This document shows positions 56,105-64,000 of a DNA stretch of 64,000 bases, piece by piece. Source of the DNA: Sandaracinobacteroides sayramensis (GTDB lineage: Bacteria > Pseudomonadota > Alphaproteobacteria > Sphingomonadales > Sphingomonadaceae); contig NZ_JAKLSQ010000018.1 in NCBI RefSeq assembly GCF_022014495.1, forward strand, positions 1-64,000. The letters are read 5' to 3'. Under the pieces are notes generated by a model, which did not search any database, was not told the DNA's origin, and saw only the letters and a list, made by a program, of their open reading frames with translations. The number at the start of each line of letters is the position of its first letter. Position 1 is the stretch's first letter. The position numbers and the translations under genes were made by a program.

Positions 56105-56169
56105 GGGTTCCGAACGCAAGCCCAACAGGCGCTTGCGCCCATGGCCGCCGCCATGCACAAACCTGCGAC

Positions 56170-58191
56170 ATGAGACATATAGCTGGCCTTGTGGCCCTTC
56201 TCGCCCTTTCCGCGCCGCTCGTCGCCGGCGAGGAGAATTTCGCCATCCTCTTCGGCGGCCGCACCGTCGGCAAGCTCAGCGCCAGCGGCGAGGGGGCGAC
56301 CACGCGCATCGTCTATGACTATAAGAACAACGGACGGGGGCCCACCATCGCCGAAACGGTGACGGTGGACGCGAACGGCCTGCCCACGAGCTGGACGGTG
56401 AAGGGCAACACCACCTTCGGCAGCAAGGTGGAGGAAAGCTTCAGCTTCACGAACGGCGTCGCGCGCTGGGTGGACGCGACCGGGCCGGGCGAAGCGCATG
56501 TCGCGGCGCCGGCGCTCTATGTGGCGCAGGGCGCCAGCCCCTTCGCGCTCGGCCTCTACGCCCGGGCGCTGGACAAGGCCGGCGGCGCGCTGCCCGCGCT
56601 TCCGGGCGGGCAATTGAAGCTGGAGAAGATCGGCGGATTCGAGCTGAAGGGCGCGGGCGGCGCGCTCCCCGTCACCGCGCACAGCCTCTCCGGGATCGAC
56701 CTCGAGCGGCAGACGCTCTTCCTGGATGGCGACAAGCGCCTGGTCGCCTATGCCACACCCCATTTCATCGTCGTCCGCGAAGGCTATGAGGGCGAGGAGG
56801 CGCGGCTGCGCGCCCTCGTCGCCGACTGGGACACGAAGCGGCTGGCCGGCCATCAGCAGCAGCTGGCCCACAAGCCGAAAGGCGACCTGCGCATCGACAA
56901 TGTGCGCATCTTCGACCCCGCGACGCTGGCGCTGACCGCCCCTGCGTCGGTGCTGGTGAAGGGCAGCCGCATCGCCGCCATCGAAGCGCCGGGGAAGCGC
57001 GGGCGCGGCGAGACGATCGTCGACGGCAAGGGCGGAACGCTGCTGGCGGGCTTCCACGAAATGCACGCCCACCTCGGCCAGTCGGACGCGCTCCTCAATC
57101 TGGTGAACGGAATCACCACCGTGCGGGACATGGGCAACGACGACGCCGTGCTCGACAGGCTGGTGGAGCGCATGGAGGCCGGCGAACTGGCCGGGCCGCG
57201 CGTCGTCCGCTCGGGCTTCATCGAGGGCAAGAGCAAGACCAATGTGCAAAATGGCGTGGTGGTCGACAACCAGGCGGACGCGGTGAAGGCGGTTGCCGAC
57301 GCCGCGAAACGCGGCGTCTTCCAGATCAAGATCTACAGCAGCATCGATTCGCAATGGGTGCCGGCGATGATCGCCGAGGCGCACCGGCAGGGGCTGAAGG
57401 TGGCGGGGCACATCCCCGCCTTCACCACGACCGACGCCATGCTGGAGGCGGGCTATGACGAGATCACCCACTCCAACCAGATGATGCTGAACTGGGTGCT
57501 GAAGCCCGAGGACGACACCCGCACCCTGCTGCGGATCACCGCGCTCAAGCGATTCGCCGACCTCGATCTCGACAGCGCCGCGCCGCAGAAGACGCTGGCG
57601 CTGATGGTGCGGCACAAGGCGGCGCACGACCCGACCCTCATCATCATGGAAACCGCGATGCGCGGCCGGCCGGGGCAGCTTCCGCCGGGCGCCGAAGCCT
57701 GGGCCGGCCACATGCCGGTCGGCACCCAGCGCGACCTGAAGCAGCCGATGCTGGCCATCGAGACGCCCGAGGACGACGCGGCCTATTCCAAAGCCTTTGA
57801 CGTGACCCGCGATTTCATGCGCCGCCTGCACGAGGCCGGCGTGCTGATCCTGCCCGGCACCGACATGGGCGGGCATTTCTGGTATCACCGCGAGCTGGAG
57901 CTCTACACCGGCATCGGCATGTCCAACGCCGAGGTGCTGAAGCGCGCCACCTACGACAGCGCGAAATATATGAACCGCGACGACCGCTTCGGCGCGGTGA
58001 AGCCCGGCCTCGTCGCCGATCTGGTGCTGCTGCCGGGGGATCCGGTCGCCGACATCAACGCCATCCGCCAGGTGGCGATGGTGGTGAAGGACGGCACCGT
58101 CTATTTCCCGACCGAGGCCTATGAGCGGCTGGGGATCAAGCCCTTCACCGGCCTTCCCGCCGTTTCCGGCGCGGGCTTCGCCGGCCGCTGA
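56170..58191 (+). CDS. Exported amidohydrolase with extra N-terminal domain
   Basis: 673 aa. Signal peptide (cleavage near LVAGEE), then about 220 aa of beta-rich sequence without a recognised family. From about residue 240 an amidohydrolase domain: metal motif HEMHAHLG, Lys in FQIKIYSSI, His in VAGHIPAF and EITHSNQ, and Asp in LPGTDMGG, ending with the composite-domain text VKPGLVADLVLL. It resembles imidazolonepropionase/prolidase-type enzymes of the periplasm. Substrate unknown. Its TGA overlaps the sirtuin ATG. Confidence 0.87.
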   Translation: MRHIAGLVALLALSAPLVAGEENFAILFGGRTVGKLSASGEGATTRIVYDYKNNGRGPTIAETVTVDANGLPTSWTVKGNTTFGSKVEESFSFTNGVARWVDATGPGEAHVAAPALYVAQGASPFALGLYARALDKAGGALPALPGGQLKLEKIGGFELKGAGGALPVTAHSLSGIDLERQTLFLDGDKRLVAYATPHFIVVREGYEGEEARLRALVADWDTKRLAGHQQQLAHKPKGDLRIDNVRIFDPATLALTAPASVLVKGSRIAAIEAPGKRGRGETIVDGKGGTLLAGFHEMHAHLGQSDALLNLVNGITTVRDMGNDDAVLDRLVERMEAGELAGPRVVRSGFIEGKSKTNVQNGVVVDNQADAVKAVADAAKRGVFQIKIYSSIDSQWVPAMIAEAHRQGLKVAGHIPAFTTTDAMLEAGYDEITHSNQMMLNWVLKPEDDTRTLLRITALKRFADLDLDSAAPQKTLALMVRHKAAHDPTLIIMETAMRGRPGQLPPGAEAWAGHMPVGTQRDLKQPMLAIETPEDDAAYSKAFDVTRDFMRRLHEAGVLILPGTDMGGHFWYHRELELYTGIGMSNAEVLKRATYDSAKYMNRDDRFGAVKPGLVADLVLLPGDPVADINAIRQVAMVVKDGTVYFPTEAYERLGIKPFTGLPAVSGAGFAGR

Positions 58192-58886
58192 TGCAGCGGA
58201 TCGTCATCCTGACGGGCGCCGGCATTTCGGCCGAATCCGGCGTGCCCACCTTCCGCGGGCCGGACGGGTTGTGGGAAGGCCATCGGGTGGAGGATGTCGC
58301 CACGCCCGAAGCCTTCCGCCGCGATCCGGTGCTGGTGCAGCGCTTCTACGACCTGCGCCGCGAAGCGCTCGGCCGGGTGAAGCCGAACGCCGCCCACAAG
58401 GCGCTGGCCCGGCTGGACGCCGAATGGCCGGGCGAGCTGCTGCTCGTCACCCAGAATGTCGACGACCTGCACGAGCGCGCCGGCTCGACGCGGATGCTGC
58501 ACATGCACGGGCAACTGAAATCCGCGCTGTGCCCCGCCTGCGACGGCCGTTTCCGCTGGGAAGCGCCCTTGAGCGGCGAAACCCGCTGCCCGGCGTGCAG
58601 CGCTCCGGACACGCTCCGCCCCGACATCGTCTGGTTCGGGGAAATGCCCTACCATATGGACGAGATCGACCGGGCGCTGCTTTGCGCCGATCTTTTCATC
58701 AGCATCGGCACTTCGGGCAATGTCTATCCGGCCGCTGGCTTCGTCGATCTGGCGCGCCACGCCGGCGCCCGCTGTCTCGAACTCAACCTCGACCCGTCGA
58801 TGACCAGCGGCCGCTTCCATGAAAGCCGTCTGGGGAAAGCCGGCGATCTGGTGCCCGAACTGGTGGAGACGCTGCTGGCGGGCTAG
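58191..58886 (+). CDS. cobB: Sir2-family NAD-dependent protein deacylase (CobB type)
   Basis: 231 aa. NAD-binding LTGAGISAESGVPTFRG, TQNVDDLHERAG, catalytic His in LHMHGQL, a four-Cys zinc site (CPAC twice) and ISIGTSGNVYPAAG. The YDLRR segment near residue 53 provides the Tyr-x-x-Arg pair typical of class III sirtuins that remove succinyl/malonyl as well as acetyl groups. The acs product encoded in this window carries the classic target lysine. Confidence 0.93.
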   Translation: MQRIVILTGAGISAESGVPTFRGPDGLWEGHRVEDVATPEAFRRDPVLVQRFYDLRREALGRVKPNAAHKALARLDAEWPGELLLVTQNVDDLHERAGSTRMLHMHGQLKSALCPACDGRFRWEAPLSGETRCPACSAPDTLRPDIVWFGEMPYHMDEIDRALLCADLFISIGTSGNVYPAAGFVDLARHAGARCLELNLDPSMTSGRFHESRLGKAGDLVPELVETLLAG

Positions 58887-58896
58887 GCTGTCTGCC

Positions 58897-59538
58897 ATGA
58901 TTCGCAATGCCCTTGCCGCAGCCCTGCTGCTGACCGCCGCTCCCGCCTTCGCGCAGGAAACGCCCGCCGTGCCGGTCGCGCCGGAACAGCCCGCGCCCCA
59001 GTATCAGACGGCGAAGGTCCGGCTGGAAACCGCCGACGGCCCGATCGTGATCGCCGTGGAGACGGAGCGCGCGCCGGTCACCAGCGCCAATTTCCTGAAA
59101 TATGTGGAGCAGAAGAAGTTCGACGGAACGAGCTTCTACCGCGCGCTGAACTTCCCCGGCCGCCCCGATCTGGGGCTGGTGCAGGGGGGCGCCAAGTCCG
59201 ACCCGAAGCGGATGCTGCCGCCGATCGCGCATGAGCCGACGACGAAGACCGGGCTTTCCCACAAGGAAGGCGCGGTTTCGATGGCGCGCGGAGCGCCGGG
59301 CAGCGCGCAGGGCGATTTCTTCATCATCCTCGGCGATCTCTCGACGCTGGACGCCAATCCGGCCGCCCAGGGCGACAACGCCGGCTTCGCGGTGTTCGGG
59401 CATGTGGTGGAGGGGATGGACGTGGTGAAGAAGATCCTCGCCGCCCCGGTTTCCGCGACCGAAGGCGCGGGGGCGATGAAGGGGCAGATGATCGAGAAGC
59501 CGGTTCCCATCCGCTCGGCGCGCCGCCTGCCGGAGTGA
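58897..59538 (+). CDS. Cyclophilin-type peptidyl-prolyl cis-trans isomerase, exported
   Basis: 213 aa with a signal peptide (LAAALLLTAAPAFAQ), a Pro-rich spacer, then a cyclophilin domain: VTSANFLKYVEQKKFDGTSFYR, LVQGGAKSD, the inserted PPIAHEPTTKTGLSHKEGAV, GDFFIILGD and FAVFGHVVEGMDVV. Helps fold periplasmic proteins. Start ATG 58897, 10 nt after the sirtuin stop; mnmC overlaps its end. Confidence 0.92.
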   Translation: MIRNALAAALLLTAAPAFAQETPAVPVAPEQPAPQYQTAKVRLETADGPIVIAVETERAPVTSANFLKYVEQKKFDGTSFYRALNFPGRPDLGLVQGGAKSDPKRMLPPIAHEPTTKTGLSHKEGAVSMARGAPGSAQGDFFIILGDLSTLDANPAAQGDNAGFAVFGHVVEGMDVVKKILAAPVSATEGAGAMKGQMIEKPVPIRSARRLPE

Positions 59539-61226
59539 GCGACACCGATCCGGGTGCCGCCTTCGAGGATGGCGCCCTCGTCTCGCGCCGCTTCGGGGAT
59601 GTCTATGCCGCGCGCGCGGGCGCGCTGGCGCAGAGCCGTGCGGTTTTCCTCGCCGGCTGCGGCCTGCCGGAGCGCTGGGCTGGGCGCAAGCATTTCACCG
59701 TGGCGGAACTGGGGTTCGGAACGGGCCTCAACATGCTGGCGTTGCTGCACCTCTGGGCGCAGCATAAGCCGGCGGACGCCACGCTGCACCTGTTCTCGGT
59801 GGAAGGCTATCCGCTGCGCCGGGAAGAGGCCGCGCAGGCGCTGGCGGCCTTTCCGGAACTGGGCGACCTTGCTGCGCCATTGCTGCGGCAATGGCCGCAA
59901 CAGCGGCATGGCTGGCACCGCTTCGATTTTCCGGCGCTGGGCGCCACGCTCGATCTGGCGCTGATGGATGTGAGGCCGGCGCTGGCCGGCTGGCAAGGCC
60001 GGGCGGACGCCTGGTTCCTGGACGGATTCTCTCCCGCCAAAAACCCCGCCATGTGGACGGACGAGGTGCTGGCGCTGGTGGGCGCGCGGGCGGCTGCAGG
60101 CGGGCAGGCGGCAACATGGAGCGCGGCCGGTGCCGTTCGCCGGGGGTTGGCGGCGGCCGGCTTCGCCGTCGAGCGGCTGCCGGGCTTCACCGGCAAGCGG
60201 GAGCGGATTGAGGCGCGGATGCCGGGTGCGCCGGCCGATCCGGCAAGCCCGCGTCTGGCCATCGTCGGCGCCGGAATCGCCGGGGCTTCGCTGGCTCGGG
60301 CGGCGCGGCGGCTGGGGTTACAGGCGCGCATCTTCGCGCATGGGGCGATGGCCTCCGGCAATCCGGCGGCGCTGGTTTCGCCGCGTCTGGCGGCCGGAAG
60401 CGGGGTTCCGGCACGGCTGCACGCGCAGGCCTTTCTCCGCTCCGTCGCGCTGGTCCGCCGGGAAGCGCCGGAGGCCGTCATCGCGGAAGGCGCGATCCGC
60501 CGGCTGAAACCGAATGAGATTGCCCGTGCCGAGGCGACCATCGCTTCCGGCCTGTTTCCGCAAGGCTCGCTGCGGTTGCAGGGCGATGCGCTGCACATGG
60601 CCGACGCGCTGGTGATTTCACCCGGGCGCCTGCGCGCCATTTGGCTGGGCGAGGTGGAGGAAGGGCCGGTAGAAGCCCCGCGCCACATGTCCGATGGCTG
60701 GTGGCTGGGCACGGAGGGCCCTTTCGACGCGCTGCTGCTGGCCGCCGGTTACCCGACCGCCGCGCTTTCTGGCCTGCCGCTGCGGCCGATTCGCGGCCAG
60801 GTCAGCACCGCCGCGCTGCCACCGGGCGCGCCGCCGACAAGCTGGGGCGGCTATCTGATCCCCACCGAGGAGGGCCTGCTGTTCGGCGCCACCCATGGGC
60901 GCGGAGACGCCGACCCATCCATTCGGGCGGATGATCAGGCCAGCAATCTCGCCGGGCTGGCGCGGGCGATGCCCGATGTCGCGGCGCGGCTGGAGGGTGC
61001 GGCATTGGGTGCCGCCGCCGGGGTTCGCGCCGCCGCCGGGGACCATCAGCCGATGGCGGGCACGCTGGGCAGCGGGCGTTTCGCGCTGACAGCGCTGGGC
61101 GGGCGCGGCTTCGCGCTGGCGCCCCTGCTCGCCGAGCAGGTGGCGGCATTGGCGGCCGGCGTTGCCCCGCCGCTGGCGGCGGATTGCGCGAAGCTGGTCG
61201 ACCCGCGCCGATTCGATTCGAATTAG
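59535..61226 (+). CDS. mnmC: Bifunctional tRNA 5-methylaminomethyl-2-thiouridine synthase MnmC
   Basis: 563 aa, slightly short of the E. coli form. The N-terminal methyltransferase domain has VAELGFGTGLNMLAL and AWFLDGFSPAKNPAMW. The C-terminal FAD-dependent oxidase starts at LAIVGAGIAGASLARA and ends in the LTALGGRGFALAPL region. It finishes the wobble-uridine modification that MnmA also acts on. The GTG start overlaps the isomerase stop (GTGA). It converges with the phosphatase gene, overlapping 4 nt. Confidence 0.93.
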   Translation: MSDTDPGAAFEDGALVSRRFGDVYAARAGALAQSRAVFLAGCGLPERWAGRKHFTVAELGFGTGLNMLALLHLWAQHKPADATLHLFSVEGYPLRREEAAQALAAFPELGDLAAPLLRQWPQQRHGWHRFDFPALGATLDLALMDVRPALAGWQGRADAWFLDGFSPAKNPAMWTDEVLALVGARAAAGGQAATWSAAGAVRRGLAAAGFAVERLPGFTGKRERIEARMPGAPADPASPRLAIVGAGIAGASLARAARRLGLQARIFAHGAMASGNPAALVSPRLAAGSGVPARLHAQAFLRSVALVRREAPEAVIAEGAIRRLKPNEIARAEATIASGLFPQGSLRLQGDALHMADALVISPGRLRAIWLGEVEEGPVEAPRHMSDGWWLGTEGPFDALLLAAGYPTAALSGLPLRPIRGQVSTAALPPGAPPTSWGGYLIPTEEGLLFGATHGRGDADPSIRADDQASNLAGLARAMPDVAARLEGAALGAAAGVRAAAGDHQPMAGTLGSGRFALTALGGRGFALAPLLAEQVAALAAGVAPPLAADCAKLVDPRRFDSN

Positions 61227-62014
61227 GGCTTGAGGGCGCGCGCCACTTCCGCCCGCGCCAGATCGCGCTGCGCCTGATACACCGGATCGGCCTGCAAACG
61301 CGCGAAGGTGGCCGAGGCGATCAGCCGGCCCGCTTCCACATCGCTCTTCCAGTGGACCCGGCAGATCACCCGGCTCTGGCCGAAGTCGTAACCGCGCTGC
61401 AGCAGTTCGTTGGTCTTCTGCGGCGCGAGGTCCGTCAGCACCAGCGCGATGATCCAGCCGATGGCGGTGTGGCCGCTCGGGTAGGAACCGTCGTTGCGCA
61501 GCGCCGCTTCATCCCCCGGCGTGCAGCTCGGCACATTCTTCAGCGCGAAGGGGCGGACGCGGTTGTAATGGGTTTTCGCCCGGTAGGTGGAAAGCCCGGC
61601 GTCGGCCATCGCCCGCTGCAGCAGCATCGCCGTGTGCGGGGTGGTCTGCCCGGACACCGGGGTGCCGAGGATCGCCTCATAGGAAGAAAGGACATGCGGC
61701 CAGTGCAGGTCCGCATCGGAAGTGGCCTTCTGGAAGCGGTCGGCGGGGGCTTGCAGGGCGTTCGCCAGCGCTTCCTCGTCGGCCGCGAAGGCGGACGTGC
61801 CCGCGGCCGGTGGCGCCGGCAGAAGCGCGAGGCTGTCGGGCAGGGCCTCGGGCGCCAGATAGCCCTTGGCGAAGCCCATGCCGGGGCGAAGCTCGCCCAC
61901 TTCGGCGAGGCTGGTGGGCGGAGCCGGAACCGCTTTCGGCGCCGGCGAGGAGGCGCAGGCCCCCAACAGTCCCAGTGCCAGAATTGCGCCGAAACCAACC
62001 TTGTTCGAAGCCAT
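61223..62014 (-). CDS. Class A acid phosphatase (PAP2 superfamily), lipoprotein
   Basis: 263 aa. Lipobox LLGAC near residue 19, so membrane-anchored. Phosphatase motifs: KTHYNRVRPF, GSYPSGHTAIGW and SRVICRVHWKSDVEAG, matching the KX6RP / PSGH / SRX5HX3D pattern of PhoN-type nonspecific acid phosphatases. Releases phosphate from organic esters in the periplasm. ATG 62014 gives the standard lipoprotein N-terminus. Confidence 0.92.
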   Translation of the reverse strand: MASNKVGFGAILALGLLGACASSPAPKAVPAPPTSLAEVGELRPGMGFAKGYLAPEALPDSLALLPAPPAAGTSAFAADEEALANALQAPADRFQKATSDADLHWPHVLSSYEAILGTPVSGQTTPHTAMLLQRAMADAGLSTYRAKTHYNRVRPFALKNVPSCTPGDEAALRNDGSYPSGHTAIGWIIALVLTDLAPQKTNELLQRGYDFGQSRVICRVHWKSDVEAGRLIASATFARLQADPVYQAQRDLARAEVARALKP

Positions 62015-62117
62015 CCGCCCCTCCGCTTCAATAGAGCACAAGGCCTAAGACCCCGGCGAGCGGGTGACAAGCGTGTGTGGCCCGTTTCGGGGCATGGGCG
62101 CGATCAGGCGGTTCCGC

Positions 62118-62828
62118 TCACTTCTTCTTCGAAGGCCCGTAGCGGCTTTCCAGAAAGCGCCCTTCGGTTTCCAGCGCCCGGATACGCTCGCGGGCGAGGT
62201 CGGTCGTCAGCCGCTCCAGCTCGCTGCCCACCACTTGCAGCCCCTCGCGGAAATGCGCCTGCGCCTCGGCCGTCGCCCGGTGCGTCGCCGGCACTTCGGC
62301 ATAGCTTTTCACCAGCCGCGGCAGATGGTCCGATAGCAGGCGGCGGGCGTCGTCGGCCTCCGCCGTCGCCGGGTCGAGCTGCTTCAGCTCGGGGGCGAGG
62401 CGATTGAGCTGCATCATCACCATGTCCACCTCGCGCGCGGCGGGCGCGGGCAGGGCCGGGCGCTGGGCTTCCAGCCAGGTCTCGATCTTGGCGGGCAGGG
62501 TTGCGAGCGGCGCTTCGGGCAGCTTTTCCAGCCTGGGGGCCTTCGGCGCCGGCCAGGAGGCGAACAGCACCATCACCCCCAGCACCGCCACCAGCGTCAG
62601 CATCAGCCCGACGAAGCCCAGCGGCGCCACCAGATTGCCATAGAGGAAGGCGCCAAGCACCACCGCGAACACGCCGAAGATCATGTTCCTGAGGCGGCGC
62701 CCCACGGAGCGGGCCGACCGCTCCAGCCGGCGCGCCTGCGCCGCCATATGGTCGGGCGACTTCACCGTGCGCGCCAGCCAGGCGTCGTAGCGCGCCAGCG
62801 CGTCGCGCGTTTCCGGCAGCATGGCCAT
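62118..62828 (-). CDS. Hypothetical membrane protein adjacent to telA
   Basis: 236 aa. Two adjacent hydrophobic helices (MIFGVFAVVLGAFLYGN and LGFVGLMLTLVAVLGVMVLFA) around residues 50-90, then a long Ala/Glu/Leu-rich helical, possibly coiled-coil, region to a Lys-rich end (GPSKKK). Resembles XpaC-like/5-bromo-4-chloroindolyl partner proteins that accompany TelA, though this is only tentative. ATG 62828 lies 4 nt after the telA stop, so the pair is an operon. Confidence 0.75.
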   Translation of the reverse strand: MAMLPETRDALARYDAWLARTVKSPDHMAAQARRLERSARSVGRRLRNMIFGVFAVVLGAFLYGNLVAPLGFVGLMLTLVAVLGVMVLFASWPAPKAPRLEKLPEAPLATLPAKIETWLEAQRPALPAPAAREVDMVMMQLNRLAPELKQLDPATAEADDARRLLSDHLPRLVKSYAEVPATHRATAEAQAHFREGLQVVGSELERLTTDLARERIRALETEGRFLESRYGPSKKK

Positions 62829-62832
62829 CACG

Positions 62833-64000
62833 TCAGGACCCGACCGGCGAAAGCGGCGGCAGCGCCGCCTGGGGCCCGCGCCCTTCGATCTGCGCCATGC
62901 CTTCGGCCCGGGCGATATAGCCCTTGGATTTCTCCACTTCCTCGCTCAGCACATTCACCGTGGACTTCATCGATTCCAGCGCCTGCGCCTTGAACTGGTC
63001 GATCGAATCCATCGTCTGGTAGATGTTCTGGAAGGCCGATTTCAGCGTCTCGATGGGAATGGTGGAACTGGCCGCCTGCTTGTGGATCTCGCCCGTCTGG
63101 GTGCGCAGCATCACCCCGGTCGCCTCGATCACATTGGCCGTCGTGGTGTTGAGGGCGGTGATCTGGTCCAGCACCAGCTTCTGCCCGGTCAGCGCCTGCG
63201 CCACCGTCACCGCCGTGCGCAGCGCGGACACGGTGGTGGTGGACGCCCGGTCCACGCCCTTCAGCAGCTCGACATTGTTCTTCTTCACAAGGTCCAGCGC
63301 CAGATAGCCCTGCACCGACACCGCCATCTGCGTCAGCAGATCTGTGGTGCGCTGGCGGGTGTAGAACAGCGCCGTCTCGCGGATGGCCTTGGCCTTCATC
63401 GGGTCGGCGGTATCGAGCTCGATGGCGGCGGCTTCCAGCTTGCCGTCCAGCAGCTTCGACATGTGGATCATCTGCTCCAGCTTGCCCATCGATTCCCACA
63501 GCGCCTTGCGCTCGGTGTCGATCGCCGCATTGTCGCGCAGCAGTTCGTCCTTGCCGTTCGACAGGCTCTTCAGGATCGTCGAGATATGCCCCTGGGCGGA
63601 CTTGTAGCTGTCGAAATAGTCGCGCGCCTTGTCGCCCCAGGGGATCACCCCGAAGATCTTCTTGCGCGTGGTCAGGCTGCCGCGCTTCGACGGGTCCAGG
63701 TCCTCCACCGTGCGGCGAAGCTGGCTGAGGTCAGCGCCGATTCCATTTTCCTTCTCCATCGCCCGCACGGGCCGGTCGAGGAAGCGGTTGGACTGGCCGG
63801 CGGCCTCGGCGATCTGCTGCTGGCCGAGATTGGCGAGGCGATCCACCTGCTTGCCGAATTCCGGGCTGTTGGCATCCTGCGCGACGAGGGCGGCGATGAA
63901 GCCGTCCACCCGCGTCTCCAGTTCGCTCTTCACACCTTCGGACAGGGGAACAAGACCAGCCGCCGCTTCCGGCGCCACCGCCGCCACCGGCTCGGGCGCG
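62833..64000 (-). CDS. telA: TelA-family (toxic anion resistance) protein, 5' end cut by window
   Basis: At least 388 aa visible, frame open to the window edge. TelA signature: DLSQLRRTVEDLDPSKRG, long helical segments, RQRTTDLLTQMAVSVQGYLALD and VSALRTAVTVAQALTGQK. The family was named for tellurite resistance, but its biochemical role is unclear. The GTG at 63987 is probably internal, because the upstream codons (Ala-Pro-Glu-Pro) continue the same Pro/Ala-rich N-terminus. Confidence 0.88.
   Translation of the reverse strand, partial: APEPVAAVAPEAAAGLVPLSEGVKSELETRVDGFIAALVAQDANSPEFGKQVDRLANLGQQQIAEAAGQSNRFLDRPVRAMEKENGIGADLSQLRRTVEDLDPSKRGSLTTRKKIFGVIPWGDKARDYFDSYKSAQGHISTILKSLSNGKDELLRDNAAIDTERKALWESMGKLEQMIHMSKLLDGKLEAAAIELDTADPMKAKAIRETALFYTRQRTTDLLTQMAVSVQGYLALDLVKKNNVELLKGVDRASTTTVSALRTAVTVAQALTGQKLVLDQITALNTTTANVIEATGVMLRTQTGEIHKQAASSTIPIETLKSAFQNIYQTMDSIDQFKAQALESMKSTVNVLSEEVEKSKGYIARAEGMAQIEGRGPQAALPPLSPVGS

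Noticed and set aside
56050-57888. Upstream extension of dapB
   Set aside because: Antisense to the amidohydrolase; the Rossmann motif of DapB starts right after ATG 56049.

Overview
The window is chromosomal DNA from a high-GC alphaproteobacterium, most likely a sphingomonad (Sphingomonadales). The signs are three TonB-dependent receptors in 64 kb, a CtrA/SciP pair, a PEPxxWA-CTERM surface protein, the infA-maf-RNase E/G-yacG block, TrmFO and a split-domain MnmC, and dense gene packing with many 4-nt start/stop overlaps. No species can be named from the sequence alone.

Host left part (1-43 kb). An L,D-transpeptidase-like protein and a second L,D-transpeptidase converge at the left end; the second overlaps mutS. 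Next come a malic enzyme/phosphotransacetylase hybrid, a hydrolase, pirin, infC (probable non-AUG start), a TonB receptor, a urate-oxidase-N membrane protein, an EamA transporter, a thioesterase and a second TonB receptor. Then follow mnmA, sciP-ctrA, trmJ, lnt, metK, argB, acs, an SDR enzyme and a third TonB receptor. The run continues with cstA-ybdD, a VIT1-type metal transporter, an M16 protease, pepN, a TIGR02186/TauE pair, a PEPxxWA-CTERM protein and trmFO.

Mobile part (43,529-51,542). A complete, visibly AT-richer inovirus-type prophage of about 8.0 kb sits in the 3' end of a tRNA-Phe gene. It is bounded by a 16-bp direct repeat equal to the tRNA 3' end including CCA. Gene order follows filamentous phages: replication initiator, a hairpin-rich non-coding region, ssDNA-binding protein, an unknown, two tiny membrane proteins, a strong hairpin, a 72-aa membrane protein, the major coat preprotein, a 27-aa membrane peptide, a pIII-like adsorption protein with a twin-arginine signal, a pVI-like protein, a Zot/pI ATPase, its own secretin (pIV), a small conserved protein and a tyrosine integrase. 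The integrase reading frame runs into the tRNA gene, so its C-terminus changes between the integrated and circular forms.

Host right part (51.6-64 kb). The minus-strand block infA-DUF2332-maf-RNase E/G-like-yacG is followed by dapB, then by a plus-strand run: amidohydrolase, sirtuin, peptidyl-prolyl isomerase, mnmC. Last are a class A acid phosphatase and a membrane protein paired with a TelA-family protein cut by the window edge.

A palindromic intergenic repeat (core CCCGGGCTTGACCCGGG) occurs at eight places in host intergenic DNA and never inside the prophage. It appears as single hairpins or as inverted pairs.
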